Translations under genes and position numbers: made by a program | The notes under the pieces: generated by a model | Told to the model about the DNA's origin: nothing | The model's input: the letters and a program-made list of their open reading frames with translations, nothing else | Database searches by the model: none | Part shown: piece by piece, positions 32,079-43,726 of the stretch | How positions within the stretch are numbered: position 1 is the stretch's first letter | Layout of the letters: the number at the start of each line of letters is the position of its first letter | Origin: Rhodocollybia butyracea | Lineage: Eukaryota; Basidiomycota; Agaricomycetes; Agaricales; Omphalotaceae | Length of the DNA: 64,000 nt | Assembly: GCA_015501585.1 (NCBI GenBank) | Contig: JADNRY010000262.1 | Coordinates: 23,147 to 87,146, forward strand | Direction: 5' to 3'

Positions 32079-33775
32079 TAGAGATGTCCACGAGTCCAGG
32101 TCTTCCAGGTACTTGCAGGTAAGACCCATGGGAAAACCCGCAAGTATGTGACTCACGGATCATAGGATCTGTTTCCCACAGGTCTGGTGCATGTCACAAG
32201 TCAGACCTTGGGAAATTTCGGCTGACCCGCAATGTAACACTTCCGTGGGTCGATCCATTGACCTCGCGGAAAAATGGAACTAGCGGGGCTCGCACCCGCG
32301 CCTGCCGTGCTAACTACTACACTATAGTCCCGTGTTACCGTAGTGTTTTCTAGGGACTAATGCCCAGAGTAGCCGGGTTAACACCTAACCCTGAGGATCT
32401 ATCAACGGCCGGACTACGGGCCGTTACACACTCATATTGATTGTCTGAACCATTCTTGATGATTGTCCAGTTTACTCAAAAAGATTGTCTTATACCTTCA
32501 TATTGACTGTCTGAACCAATCTTATTGATTGTCTAAATCACTTTTAAAGATTGTCTGAAGAACTCTAAACCACTTTTGATGATTGTCTGAACCACTCTTA
32601 CTGATTGTCAAAACCTTTCAATATGATAGTATGAACCAGTCTAAATGATTGTCAAAAACACTCCAAATGATGGTATGAAACACTCAAATTGACTGTTCAG
32701 GACACTCAATATGATTGTTTTGGGAAATGGGCTGGATTGTTATGAGACAATCATTAGGATTGTTCAGCAATCACTCTGAGTGCCTAGAACAATCATTTTG
32801 ACTGTCTTGGACACTCTTTCTAAGTGTCTTGGACAATCATTCTGAGTGTGTGTAATACTCATTTGGGGTGTCCTACACCATTGCTCTGGTGGTTTCCAAG
32901 TGCTTCTAAAGGGTCTTTCATAGCAATATAAGTATATTTACTACCTATATCTACAAAAACTTGACCTGGTAGCTTGTTTGCACCCCAATGCTCACTCGAA
33001 AATAAGACAAATACACTTTGGAAAGAACACCCACCCCCTCTTTACACTTGAACATTTGCTCCTGGCTACATCTAAAAGAAAGATCCATAGTCTCAAAAGC
33101 GAAAGAAGGACATGCTTACCTACAAGAGGCTAGGTTGGGGGTGCAGTGGGAAACAGTTGGGGTGAGCAAGGCAAAGAAACAACTTATCTTGATATGGTAA
33201 CTAGTCATTACAGCGTATACTTGAAAACTGGTCACAAGGCATCGGACCGTTACTTTCCGAGCGCCCAAGTAGAACAACCATGGAGAAGCAAATAAATAGG
33301 AACCGACCAGGATAGAAAGAGTGCGCAGAACTTACCGCTTGAACAATGGATCATGCGGGATGTTGCGGGTGTGGACGGTGTGTTCATCATCCGGGGGACC
33401 GTGTCAGTAGGAGAGAAATCGGGACTAGTGATTGTGAATATAGTCCCTCTTTAGCTTCTAGACTTGTATCAGTCAAGGACTACTGTTCCCTGCCCAATCA
33501 TGCTCTATTCTATGCACTAGGCACCTACTGAGTATCTCACACTCATACCTTGCATGTAGTAACCATTTTATAACTATTGTAAGTACTAAATACTTGTGAG
33601 TACCTGTGCTGGCTGGGATCCGCAAGTACCCACAAGTACTTGTGTTAAACTACCTGCGGATCCGGGTATCCCGTTTCCCACGGATCCATACGGGTCACGG
33701 GTAGCCCCTTGAGGCCCACAAGTACCCGTGCAACAGATCCGGGTACTACTTGACCCGGACTCGTGGACATCTTTA
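32079..33775. mobile_element. hAT-like element (about 1.7 kb)
   Basis: Ends are TAGAGATGTCCACGAGTCC and its inverse at 33775, with the same subterminal CGGGTATCC/CACGGGTAGCC blocks as the 11-kb and 20-kb copies. Flanks ACTTGAGT and CTTTGAGA are similar but not identical, so the TSD is uncertain. The interior 32400-32890 has many GATTGTCTGAACC/ACAATC repeats. No transposase was recognised. Confidence 0.72.
32276..32331 (-). tRNA. tRNA-like sequence lacking the anticodon arm (56 nt)
   Basis: The minus strand starts GGGACTATAGTGTAGTAGTTA, an A-box-like D-arm, and ends with a T-arm GCGGG-TGCGAGC-CCCGC and an acceptor partner TAGTTCC that pairs with GGGACTA apart from one wobble. Only about nine bases separate the D and T arms, too few for an anticodon arm. 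It could be a deleted tRNA pseudogene, or the pol III head of a SINE-like sequence within the hAT element. It is unlikely to decode. Confidence 0.5.
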
Positions 33776-34010
33776 CTTTGAGAGGATTTTCATAAAGAAA
33801 TTTTTCTGTTGGAATTATCTGTGATGTCATGGCGTTTTACAGAAATCGTATGACATCATTGGGCATATGTATCTTCGGCCAAAGCAACTCATCGCACAGT
33901 GGTTGTGGAATGTATAACCCCCTCAGTCCTCAGAAGTGTACGAGACAAATGACTTGAATTAAATCAACTAAATACCTGTGGAACGTATAAGTAAGTCTAC
34001 GTGTATAACT

Positions 34011-34250
34011 TGTCATATGTATCCGGAGCCGTGAGGTTCCCGCAGGAGATTGGAGATATGAGTGCTCTACTATATGCTCTACTAGTATACTACTTGGCCT
34101 TTGTACCAAACTTTATATACTACAGTACAGGTACTACTAGATATATCTACCGGGTCTGTAAGTAGCTGAGTAAGTAAATCAGTAAGCAACGTCGGAGGAA
34201 TATCAGTGCCGGATTGACATGATGTCATCATCGGCGCGGCAACTACAACG
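34011..34250. mobile_element. Solo LTR, small family, copy 2 (240 bp)
   Basis: Begins TGTCATATGTATCCGG and ends CAACTACAACG. The interior matches copies at 31592 and 57609. Flanks are TAACT and TAAGT, a 5-bp duplication with one mismatch, and the terminal base is changed, so this copy looks older. Confidence 0.75.
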
Positions 34251-34300
34251 TAAGTACTTACTGTAGCGGCCAAAATTAACCGAACAGAGGGTTTCTCTAT

Positions 34301-36402
34301 ATTGTGAGCACTTGGAGATCTCAAAAAAAGTGGTGATCTGGAGTTTTTAGACCTTGTGAGTTCATATCTGAAGTCAGTTTGTTACCATATCTGGTAAATC
34401 CAAAGATATAGACCATTTTGTTGCAAAATTCCCAGGGGTGCTCTCCAAATATTGATGTTTGGGAAAATTGGACAACACCATTGAAATCTGCATGAAATAT
34501 AGTGTTGATTTCCATTTTATTTTATGAAAATTGGTCTGTGCAATGCTATACTATCTTCCTTTGAAAAGTCCCATTTTTGCCAATTTTAGTTTTTACTTAT
34601 ATTGCAGGGTGCTTTGTAGTAACCTCAGACTGTTCACTTATCTCTGAGGTGACTAGGGGTAATACTTGTGCTAACAAGGTCTGTAGCTTAAGCTAATGTT
34701 AATTGAACTATCAACTCATTACATGGCAATTATGTTGTCCGATGCAGCCTCAGGCACCGCCCATGCTCTATTGGGTCATGTATGGACCAGGGATACCTAT
34801 TACCCTAACATCAGTCACAATGATCGTCAGAAATCTGTCACACTCCAAATGATTGCTCAAATAGGTGTTAATTTATTCAATCCTCAAAAACATGACTGTC
34901 TTTAAGAGTAGGTGCTCTAAATGCTTGTCTTAATTCTTGGCACTCTAAATAATTTTGGACACTCTAAATGATTGTCTCAGACAATCAAATTGACTGTTTT
35001 TACTTCCTGTAGTGCTAAGCAAGATTTGAACTTGTTTGCGGAGCTTCCGTTTCATAATATTTCACTACAGGATGATCTCGTTGACCGCATCCAGTCTATC
35101 ATTGTATGGTCCGCCCTTTTGTGATATTTTCTCTTACTTCAGGTTCTTAGACTTGCCACCATTCAGCCCATATGCATTGTTGTTTCGCAGCCAATTGCAA
35201 GTTGGGGATCTGATGAATCGGTGTCTATATTTTTAAATTAGTGACATTTGGAACATCATTTGTCAAATTCTTACCTGGATTATTTCACCGTCGTCTTGCA
35301 CCACAGGCCATCAAAGGTGAATACTGCTGGCATGGGTACCGGATAAACTGACAGCGGTGTAGATACCAGAAGGTTCTGGGAATGGTGTAATTGACCTCCA
35401 TTGAACACCACATTACTATCTAGGCTGGGCTATAGAAAGCGATAATCTCTATAAGGCATATCCAGATTATTGCAGAGGTTCCTTTTCCAATTTCTGGAAT
35501 GCTTGTGTCATGTATCCATGGAATGAAAAGCTTGGTGGCATCTATGTATCTGAAAGGCATGTACAGAGTCGGTTCATCTTATTAACTTGGAAGTATCAGC
35601 CATGTACAAGCTTGCCAGCCGCAATGTGCTTGGTGATACGGCCCAGAATTGTTTGGGCATAAACATGCAGTATATGTGTGTTTTTGGCACCAAGTCATGC
35701 TGTATTAGACATATGCACTGTACAAAGTATTCCAGAATCCGCCGTTACCGCGCGGCATCATTAAAAGACACAGATGTTAATTGTTGATGACATAAAAACT
35801 GAGTCTCGGCAACAGAACACAGTTGTAATCAATGATAGTGCAAAGAATACTGAAACCCACCACAAATATGACTTATATTCAGACTATTGAAGCAATCCAA
35901 AGGGATTTTATTACAACTAGAAGACTACTAGACAGAAGGAACAAATATCAACGTTAAACGGTCCAAGCGGGACTTCCCATCAGAAATTGATGTGAGGAGA
36001 TTAATACATCGCCGACCCCGAGGAGATTGATGCAAGGAGATTGATGTGCCGAGGTTCCGGGATCATTCCAAGATCATGCCGCGGCATCCCGCAAATTTAA
36101 GACAGCGCGTGAAATAAATATTTCATGAGCTATTTATTGAATAACAAGAGCATATGTACTCCCGCACAACTCGTATGGTGTATTTACACTGTGCTATTGA
36201 AATACAGTATATAAGAAGGTGTTCCAGACGAAATGGAGGCAAGCACTTTCCTCCCCCCATTCCTGTTACAGGGTTGGTGTGGTTGGTTTGTGTCTTCTAG
36301 TGACAAGTGCACATTAAACAAGAGTACAAGTTAAATGAAATAAGAAAGTATAAAGAAAGAAAACCAAAGTCCTCAGCTACTACCTTATGCTCCAGAAAGT
36401 TA
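34301..36402. other. Repeat-derived stretch without recognisable gene
   Basis: Short frames only. Near 34900-35000 there are ACTCTAAATGATTGTC motifs like those in the hAT element at 32.4 kb. 35990-36060 has an imperfect GGAGATTGATG repeat. Nothing else could be assigned. Confidence 0.4.
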
Positions 36403-36936
36403 GGGCCTGTTCGGCAACACGAATCTCAGATTTTGTTTGGATTTTGCCAGGTATTGCCACCATATAAAAAAGCCATCAAGCATTTGTAAGTATTACTCGG
36501 ATCAGCCAGTTGAGCGCTCCGTGTAAACGCGCATGCTGTCACAGCCTGTCAGACATTTCTTCCATGTTGAGGTCAACACCCCGCTCGATGCTCAGACATG
36601 CCCGCCGCTCTCATATGTAGTTTTTACTTTAGGTTTCACTTGCTTAGACAATATAGAGGAACAAAATCGCTTTAACAATAATATACAATTACATTAAACT
36701 TGAAAGATGATGACCAGAACATGTTGGTCACTGGGTGGCATCATTGAGAGTGGTCGGGATGACTTGCGGGACAGCGAGAGGAACGTCCGACATGTCAGGG
36801 CAGGAGTTATGTCATTTTATGACATTTCCAGAGTCATGGCGACCGGCCAGCTGATCCGAACATTTTATATAAGTCTTCAAAATCTTGCCTCTGGCAAAAT
36901 CACACAAAATCCAGATTCGTGTTGCCGAACAGGCCC
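36403..36936. mobile_element. PIF/Harbinger-type MITE copy 2 (534 bp), TSD TTA
   Basis: The inverted copy of 30529-31062 has the same length and the same TIR, flanked by TTA at 36400-36402 and 36937-36939. The two copies are highly similar, which points to recent amplification. The source transposase is not in the window. Confidence 0.92.
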
Positions 36937-36939
36937 TTA

Positions 36940-37537
36940 ATAGCAGTGAGAGTGTTGTGAGTAGCGCATACTCTCTCTGTCAATTGTACTTTTAGTGTAA
37001 AGTCCAAGTTCAGTCAATTGAAAGATAAAGATTAAAGCATGCCCGAGTTTGTTAGAATCTCGAGACAGAAAAACTATCACAACCTTGCAAATATGATGCT
37101 GATGTATGTACTTGCAATAAGAATTCTGACTTGTTCAATGATAACCCCCTTGAACTCAGGTTAGTCTTTGGTGTGTATTGGTGTTGGTGTGAGGTATTCA
37201 GCTTCATAGTAGCATTTTATGCATAGCCCAGAGTCGGCATATCATTGGCCAGGGTAAGTCTTTATTTCTCATAATCTGTTATCATTATTTACCTTTTACT
37301 TTTCCAAGTTTCTGCTGATGACCAAAATTCAGAAGTCAATTTGGCAGACATGCCCCAATTGGATTGGAGTTAATTAGAATGTAATTAGTGGAAATGGTGA
37401 ATATACATGTGCATAATGTACCCTAGAAGATGGAGTCCATATGGTAATTCTATAGGTATTGTTCATAGGTACTGCAAGGCAGCATACAAGCTATGTATTA
37501 TAAGACTAATAGCGAATGGCATAATTGACTACATCTA
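36940..37537. other. Spacer between MITEs, no gene recognised
   Basis: AT-rich sequence with short frames only. TATGGTAATTCTAT occurs here (about 37440) and again near 38350. Confidence 0.35.
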
Positions 37538-38955
37538 CAGTGGCGGCGCTTAATAATGGAATACTGTAGTAGATTTACCCATAATTTGCTTTTATCTCAC
37601 TCAAAACCACATGAAATTGTTAGGTCCAAATTGTGAAAATAATCTATGGTATGGAAAGACTCTAATACAAAACTCAAACCAGAGGGACCGTTCGATGGGT
37701 CTCATTCAGGGTAAGCAGCTGTCACATCACCTGAGAGTCACTGCATCCCTATTCTGGATGCCGGATCTCCCGAATGATTCTAAAATAGAATAAAATTGAT
37801 TACATGTAGCATTGAAGACTTGAAGTTGTTGGTCAAGCACTGTAATTTAAGCTCGCTTGCCAAGGTTGAGTCTGCCTATGGGAGACAAGTCAAGCACTGT
37901 CAGGAAACTGAGCCTGTACAGAACAAATGGGCTGTCCAAAATCGCAAAAGCTTACAAGGAGCAAATGGTGCCGCATGAGCCTATCCGACCATACACTAGC
38001 CCGCAGCCGGACCTCATGCCTTGCAGTGAGCCATGTCCTGCCGTGTCGGTTTGCCGAATGGGAGATTTTCAAAGCCAATCGTTAGTTTGTTAGATTGAAA
38101 ATGGTACAAAATAGGTAAAAGGTCAGTATTATAGTACCTATACCTGGATGCTCCGTAGTCCTGACCGCTTCTGCCCTTGCAGCTAGTAATATACAGTCCT
38201 ACTTATAACTTAAAGCATTGGGCGGCAGCATCATCCGCTCTTGCTGTTCCAATGTAGTATCACAACTGACTCACCTGTAACATATTATGTTATGTTCCTG
38301 GATCAGAATGAGACCCATCAAACCCGGCCTCACTCAAACCATTACCAAATATGGTAATTCTATTAATATTGCCAGACACTGGAAATTTTCTGCAGGCCCG
38401 TATCTCAGGGAGGAGACACATCAGGCAAAGCTGTTTTTGCCTAGGTGACCCCAGAGTGGCCTAAAGCAAACTAGGTGACCTATGAACCCTATGGCATCCT
38501 AGGAATTTGGGGTCATCCCTTGCCAGTCAAGGCTCTGGAGGATTCCCTAGGGTATCCTAGGCAGTTTAGGCAAATGCCATAGGATTCATAGGTCACCTAG
38601 TTTGCTTTAGGCCACTCTGGGGTCACCTAGGCAAAAATGGCTTTTCCTGATGCACCCAATTCAAAAGTAGTGAAGGGTGGCCTAGTCTGTTTTTAAAGGG
38701 GCATTGGCCTACAATGACAATTTTCTCCTAAATTACATTTTCCCTTGTTTATTTCTGGGTGGATCTCAAAATTCTTGCAATATTTAATAAAATAGTCTAT
38801 ATTGCCACAACCCCAGTATTTAATGGCATTTGGAAATGTGCATCGGATTCTTGAGATAGTATAGATTATTTCCACAACTTGGACCTAAGAATTTGCTTTG
38901 ACTTTGAGAGACATACAAGGACTTCGTTGCATTGCATCATTAAGCGCCGCCACTG
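37538..38955. mobile_element. Tc1/mariner-like non-autonomous element (1,418 bp), TSD TA
   Basis: TIRs of about 20 bp, CAGTGGCGGCGCTTAATrATG, lie at both ends with TA at 37536-37537 and 38956-38957. TA duplication and a CAGTG start fit Tc1/mariner. There is no transposase frame. It is interrupted by FB-4 at 38419, so its own length is about 1.18 kb. Confidence 0.85.
38419..38652. mobile_element. Foldback element FB-4 (234 bp), 2-bp TSD CA
   Basis: The smallest complete family member: CATCAGGCAAAGCTG to CTTTTCCTGATG, almost entirely two inverted arms. CA lies at 38417-38418 and 38653-38654. The left arm has a one-base change in the terminal repeat. Confidence 0.85.
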
Positions 38956-39109
38956 TATACAAACCTGCATCGAGGCTGCGTCTAGTGTTTGAGGGTGAGT
39001 TTCAACATAGCATATATCGACAGTTCATCAATCAAATAGCAAGTGCATCTAGTCAACTCACATTACTGATTAGATATGACTCATAAGCGGTAATCTCGTT
39101 TCAACATTG

Positions 39110-39300
39110 TGTATTTGCCAGTCCGGGTTCCCAGTACCTGCCGGTTTTTGAAAAGTTTTGGAAGGTTGACCTGTGACCGGATGTAACCCATGGGATTCCG
39201 GTACCGGGACTCGCCGGTCACAGGCTACCAGGTATTCCCACGGGTTGCACCGGCCGGTACCGGAATGTGACTGGGACTCATGTCTATCCTTACACAGTGT
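39110..39300. repeat. GC-rich inverted block with CCGGTACCGG motifs
   Basis: Multiple CCGGTACCGG, GACCGG and CACGGGTTGCACC segments in both orientations, framed by GTCCGGGTTCCCAGTACC and an imperfect inverse near 39280. This resembles the subterminal region of the hAT-like elements, but no complete boundaries are visible. Confidence 0.45.
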
Positions 39301-39671
39301 AGAGAAACAGGCTCTGTTTGGTTAATTTTGGCCGCTACAGTAAAACTAGACTTACTAGTTTGGGATGCCTCTATAATGGATCTATCAAACTCTGGATGCA
39401 ACCTAGTGTAACGTAGTGTTTTTCCATGCAGTGGCTGCATCCACTTGTGGGTGCCTCTAGTGGATCAAGATCACATGGTTGCATCCACTAAATAGTAGAA
39501 CTTGTTGAAAAAAATTGCACAAAGTCAGTAACATAGAACAACGAGTACAGCGCTAATTTAAGCGCCCAAGAGTTGCTCAACATACTATCATTGTAAGTCT
39601 TTATTATATTATCATTTGTACTGACAAGGATGATCACTGACAAGTCATTTACTTTTGGGATGCATCCATCA

Positions 39672-40166
39672 CACTGGGGGCATTTACCTTGGCATGTGAG
39701 TTGGCATGTGGATTTTTTGGTCAACTCAAACACGTAAATTTTTGGATCGCTGAACCAAAGATCAGATCCGAGATCAAAAACTTCTGCCGAATTGCCACCA
39801 AAGTCAGCACTTTGAGAGTATACTGCTAATAGGCTGCTAGTCAAAGGATGTAAAAGTAGTAGGTAGCTGGTGTATATAATGCTTGGTGGTGGGCCCGCTA
39901 CAAGCTAGTGCCCCCCAGGCCCCAGCTTGGCTGGAGCTACCCTCAGGGCTCAGAGGGGGGCAGCAAAGGGGCATAATCTTAAAAACTCAATTCTGACTCA
40001 ATTTCTCACCTTTTTGTGGTCTAAATGTAGTTGACATGCCCAAAAATTGCCAGGCAACTGTAAATATCGAACCTTTCTTTGAAAACCATAAGCGCCTTAA
40101 TCACTGGCAATCGCACCTTACGACGTTTAACATGCCAACTCACATGCCAAGGTAAATGCCCCGGTG
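39672..40166. mobile_element. CACTA-type MITE (495 bp), TSD TCA
   Basis: TIRs of about 35 bp begin CACTGGGGGCATTTACC (right end CACCGGGG on the reverse strand) and continue TTGGCATGTGAGTTGGCATG. TCA flanks both sides (39669-39671, 40167-40169). CACT ends with a 3-bp TSD fit the CACTA/EnSpm superfamily. Non-coding. Confidence 0.85.
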
Positions 40167-40169
40167 TCA

Positions 40170-42065
40170 GAGAATGGTATCCTATTTTGAAAGTGAAAAC
40201 AAGGAGAAAGAAATTATGGGGCAACTCAAGGTAAGCCTCCTCTTGCACGGGCCCTACCTACCCCTTTACCTACTAACCTTCCTTCAGAGCACAAAAGTTG
40301 GTGGCTGCTTTCTTTCAACCGTGCCTTCTAATCTTAGATTCACAGAAGCTGAAATTAAAGTTTCCCCTCTCACGCATAGGTTATGATTTTCTTTCCAAAG
40401 AAACTAAGCCCGACAGCCGCAGACGCCAGGCAAGACTCCTGCGGTAGGTCCAACTCCTTCTTGTTTAAGAAATATCCCAAATAGGTCAATCCGTAGAAGC
40501 GAACTTTGAAACCACTAAAAACCCGGTTGTGCTTGATTAAGCCTCCTGTGGTTAATCTCTTCTATTCTGGTGGAAAGAGCTTGGCGCTAATCTAGGTCAC
40601 GCTAAATGCTCTTAGTGCAGCTCTTTTAAGATAACTACCGGCGTACTCTACCTCCAAAGCTTCTCTATTTACCAGTCTCACAGGTATGGTAGTTATCTAG
40701 TATGTTTATCTAGTATATGAGACTGGTTTGCATTACAGTGAATTTCTGAGGACATACGGGTTTTAAAATTGCCATAGGCAGAGCGAAAGTTGAGAGAGGC
40801 AACGACAGAACTGACATACACTGCAATGCAGAGAATTAACTCTTAGAAACAAGATTAGTGCCAGGATCACACACATTTGGTAATTGCTTGATGGAAAGCT
40901 TGCCAATATGTGTGGTGTGGTGACACGACACTCTTTTACATGTATTAATGCTACAAAACGATGATGTAAAACGGAGAACTTACAATACAGACAGACATAA
41001 TTTGACAAATCCTAATTGACGTCGATCAACGGCAGACCTTGAGACGAAAAGTCGGGGCTCACGCCGTCAGAAAACCACTCGCACCAGTGTAGCAAATGAG
41101 GCTATTAATCATGACACATGGCCTAAACAAAGTCAGCCCAATCATTGGAAGTATTTTGAGGACATACGGTTTTACTTCTTTCCGCATGTTGCATACTAGG
41201 TGATGAATAAAAACTGGCGCTGATCAGAGTGTCGCACAATGCGTGTATGCTTTGAGTAACAGGCGTTGCTACCTTGCTCAACAACGTTTGTGAATGGACG
41301 AAAAGTCTAGAGTAGATACATGAGTCCTGAAGCTGTCTTCTGAAGATCTTCCTACAATTCGGTTTTGTAATCTTAACCAAGACTCTTTGAGTGATGTGGG
41401 CACTTTTGATAGACTGAATACTTACTGATATCAACACAAAAAACGGCTACGGAAACCATAAACTGCATAGACGCATTCAGCAACGCAACATGTGTGAATC
41501 TTTCTACTTACAATTCCAATAGCCATCACTTTCTGGGACACTGGACGGCTTGAGTGATAAGGATAACAAGACGATAATAAATATAGATCTCACATTGGAA
41601 GAGTTGGAATGCAAAATAGCTAAATGTCATATAAACATATCACACAGATATGCCGATGGTTCGAGGAATCATACCTTTGCGCAATCAGAGTGACCGTAAC
41701 TACTATCTCGCTCTCGAGCTATCAATACAAAGGGTCAGCTGAGAGCGACGGCCTACAACGTTAACCATCATAGATAGTATCACTCACAGCAAAGCTCCTA
41801 GGGTGATCATGAGTTTTAGACTGGAAAGATTAAGAGTTATACATACTGTTGGATGACAGTGTCTGCTTCGACGTCGTCAAAATCATAAACAACAAGGGTA
41901 TATATTGATTGCGCAACAAGAATTGTGGTGAAGGTGTCAAGTGCCCTGGGCGGGCATCAGTGCTAGCTTGAATATAAGTTTAAGCACAAACCAGAGAATT
42001 GTCACCTTGATTTTGAACAGTCTAGTTAGCTGATTGAGGCTCCTAGGTCACACAGAACCATACCA
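40170..42065. other. Unassigned stretch, possible exons of a minus-strand gene
   Basis: No gene can be called with confidence. Minus-strand pieces near 41620-41900 (VVYDFDDVEADTVIQQ and FAFQLFQCEIYIYYRLVILI) sit between plausible GT..AG sites and could extend the frame at 42066-42299 into a membrane protein, but the splice model is not secure. Confidence 0.25.
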
Positions 42066-42299
42066 TTAACTTGAGTACGACATGATCCTTTGGATAGGAT
42101 TTGTAGTAAAAATAAAGCTGCGAAATAGTAAACCCATAAAGTCTGTAATCTGGACCTTCAGTAGCTGTGCACTCTCATAGCGGAGCACGAACGTTGTAGC
42201 AAAGCCGAAACCAACGAAGATAGCTGGGAGTCTTTCCTTTACACCAGGAATAAGTGAGAGTGCTACCGGTAGATCTAGAGGTGGTTGTGTCGTTGACAT
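42066..42299 (-). CDS. Possible first exon of an unknown membrane protein
   Basis: The 77-residue frame starts MSTTQPPLDLPVALSLIPGV and carries a hydrophobic helix (LPAIFVGFGFATTFVLRY). It looks like the N-terminus of a fungal membrane protein and may be followed by introns downstream (lower coordinates). The second half of the frame may be intron read-through. Family not recognised. Confidence 0.35.
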   Translation of the reverse strand: MSTTQPPLDLPVALSLIPGVKERLPAIFVGFGFATTFVLRYESAQLLKVQITDFMGLLFRSFIFTTNPIQRIMSYSS

Positions 42300-42840
42300 A
42301 GTATGCTGATATGGGTCCAGTCAAGCTTGGTGTATATAAGCTGTTATTTCATCGTACGACCGCAATCATCAGATTTCTGGTTGATGCGTTCCCGTGATAG
42401 GTCCTGAGCACATCCTAGGATAAAGTTTGAGATGAAAGTGTCAGTGTTTGCCGGTGTTATGACAGCTTGTGCAGCATTGATTAATTGATATGTAATTGCG
42501 GACAGCTACACTCATCTCTGTCGTGAGCGCTCTCCAGCGACTTGATCCCTGGGCAGTGATATCGACATGTATTATGATTTAAATTGTAGCATGATATTTT
42601 ACAAAAGATATGATCAAAATGAATGAGCATCCTCATGTTTTGGCCAACGCATATCGATAATTAAAAATCCCAGTAAGTCACAAGACATCACAAGACATCA
42701 CTTTCTCATGGATCACAAACGTGGGTGGTTGGTGGATGGTGGATGAGATGTTGTCAAGGCATCGACATAATAACATCATGATATCATTAACTGCTACAGC
42801 ATTCTGATTCCTTTCACAAAGCTCCTGATACCAGTATTGC

Positions 42841-42960
42841 CACGGGCCATTAGCATTTACCGTAACCCCGCCGTAACGGTCACGGCAAGGTGACGGCGGG
42901 TGACGGAGAATGTCTTCAAGGTTACGGTACTTTCTTTGAGGGTCACGGCACTTCACAAAT
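42841..42960. repeat. Single end related to the Mutator-like MITE at 4.1 kb
   Basis: GGGCCATTAGCATTTACC followed by CCGCCGTAACGG and GGTGACGGCGGGTGACGG resembles the right end of the 4058-4876 element in inverted orientation. No partner end was found. Confidence 0.45.
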
Positions 42961-43169
42961 TCTGTAATTTACATTGCATGTCTGGAGTTGTGGAGTACAT
43001 CTCCTGTATATTTCTCTTGTATTTTTACGCTGTACAAGCCGGTGGCATAGCTATTTGTACAAGTTGAGGACCTTTTTCCAACAATCTTGTAAATAAGACA
43101 CCATAGTTTAAAGTCATTACGGACCACCACCACTTTCACGATTCAAAGTTAGCCACTGGAGCAGCATAT

Positions 43170-43457
43170 TTATTGTCTAGATAAATTTACTAAGACAGTC
43201 CTCCCACGAGAATAGTCAAAACGAGCAGCAATGGAAATATTATCATCCAACTTGTAGATTAAATCCTCCGTAGTTCTTAGAGTCAAAGAATAGGCTGTAG
43301 CAGAGAAGTGAGAATACCGGCGAAAGGGATCATACAAATGCTTTTGCAGTCGTTCGTAAGGTCTCACATGAAGGCAAAGAACGGTACCTTCTGCAGTTGG
43401 CTTGTTTTCAATCCACTGAATTTGTCCTGCCACTGCCGTCTGGTTCGGAGAAGTTCG
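43170..43457 (-). CDS. Unrecognised protein C-terminus cut by a copia LTR
   Basis: The open minus frame reads GQIQWIENKPTAEG, LHVRPYERLQKHLYDPFRRY, SHFSATAYSLTLRTTEDLIY and KLDDNISIAARFDYSRGR to a stop at 43170. Composition is protein-like and uninterrupted. It runs up to the proposed copia LTR start at 43458, which may have truncated a host gene. Family not recognised. Confidence 0.45.
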   Translation of the reverse strand, partial: RTSPNQTAVAGQIQWIENKPTAEGTVLCLHVRPYERLQKHLYDPFRRYSHFSATAYSLTLRTTEDLIYKLDDNISIAARFDYSRGRTVLVNLSRQ

Positions 43458-43621
43458 TGTTGCGGATCAATGACATCATACTTCCGGATCATACTCTTAT
43501 GTTCCGTCCTTGCTTACTCATCGTATCCTCTATCTTTGTAAGTAGTACTCGAAGTATGTAGAACCTTCGAGGAGCGCACTAATAATAACAATATTCTCTA
43601 CTTTCATAGCCTAGTATAACA
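43458..43621 (+). repeat. Probable 5' LTR of truncated copia element
   Basis: TGTTGCGG..TATAACA (164 bp) ends just before ATAGGTTATGGGCC, a plausible initiator-tRNA-type primer site, and 105 bp before gag. No 3' partner was found, so the call rests on position and TG..CA ends. Confidence 0.5.
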
Positions 43622-43726
43622 ATAGGTTATGGGCCCTGGCCCCGACTGATCTCTCAAACACATATTCTCGGCTCCTTATCGCTCTCGTCCTTCTAATCTC
43701 GTTTTATCAACAAGTCTACATACGAC

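Larger units (their letters stand above)
34258..39350. repeat. Distant inverted pair TTACTGTAGCGGCC..AACAGAG
   Basis: About 45 bp at 34258-34300 (TTACTGTAGCGGCCAAAATT, AACCGAACAGAG, TTTCTCTA) recurs inverted at 39305-39350. They could be the ends of a composite 5-kb element or two solo fragments. No TSD or transposase supports the first option. Confidence 0.45.

Noticed and set aside
34258..39350. A 5-kb autonomous DNA transposon between the inverted TTACTGTAGCGGCC copies
   Set aside because: No transposase motif, no TSD, and the interval is filled by other identified MITEs; kept only as a low-confidence inverted pair.
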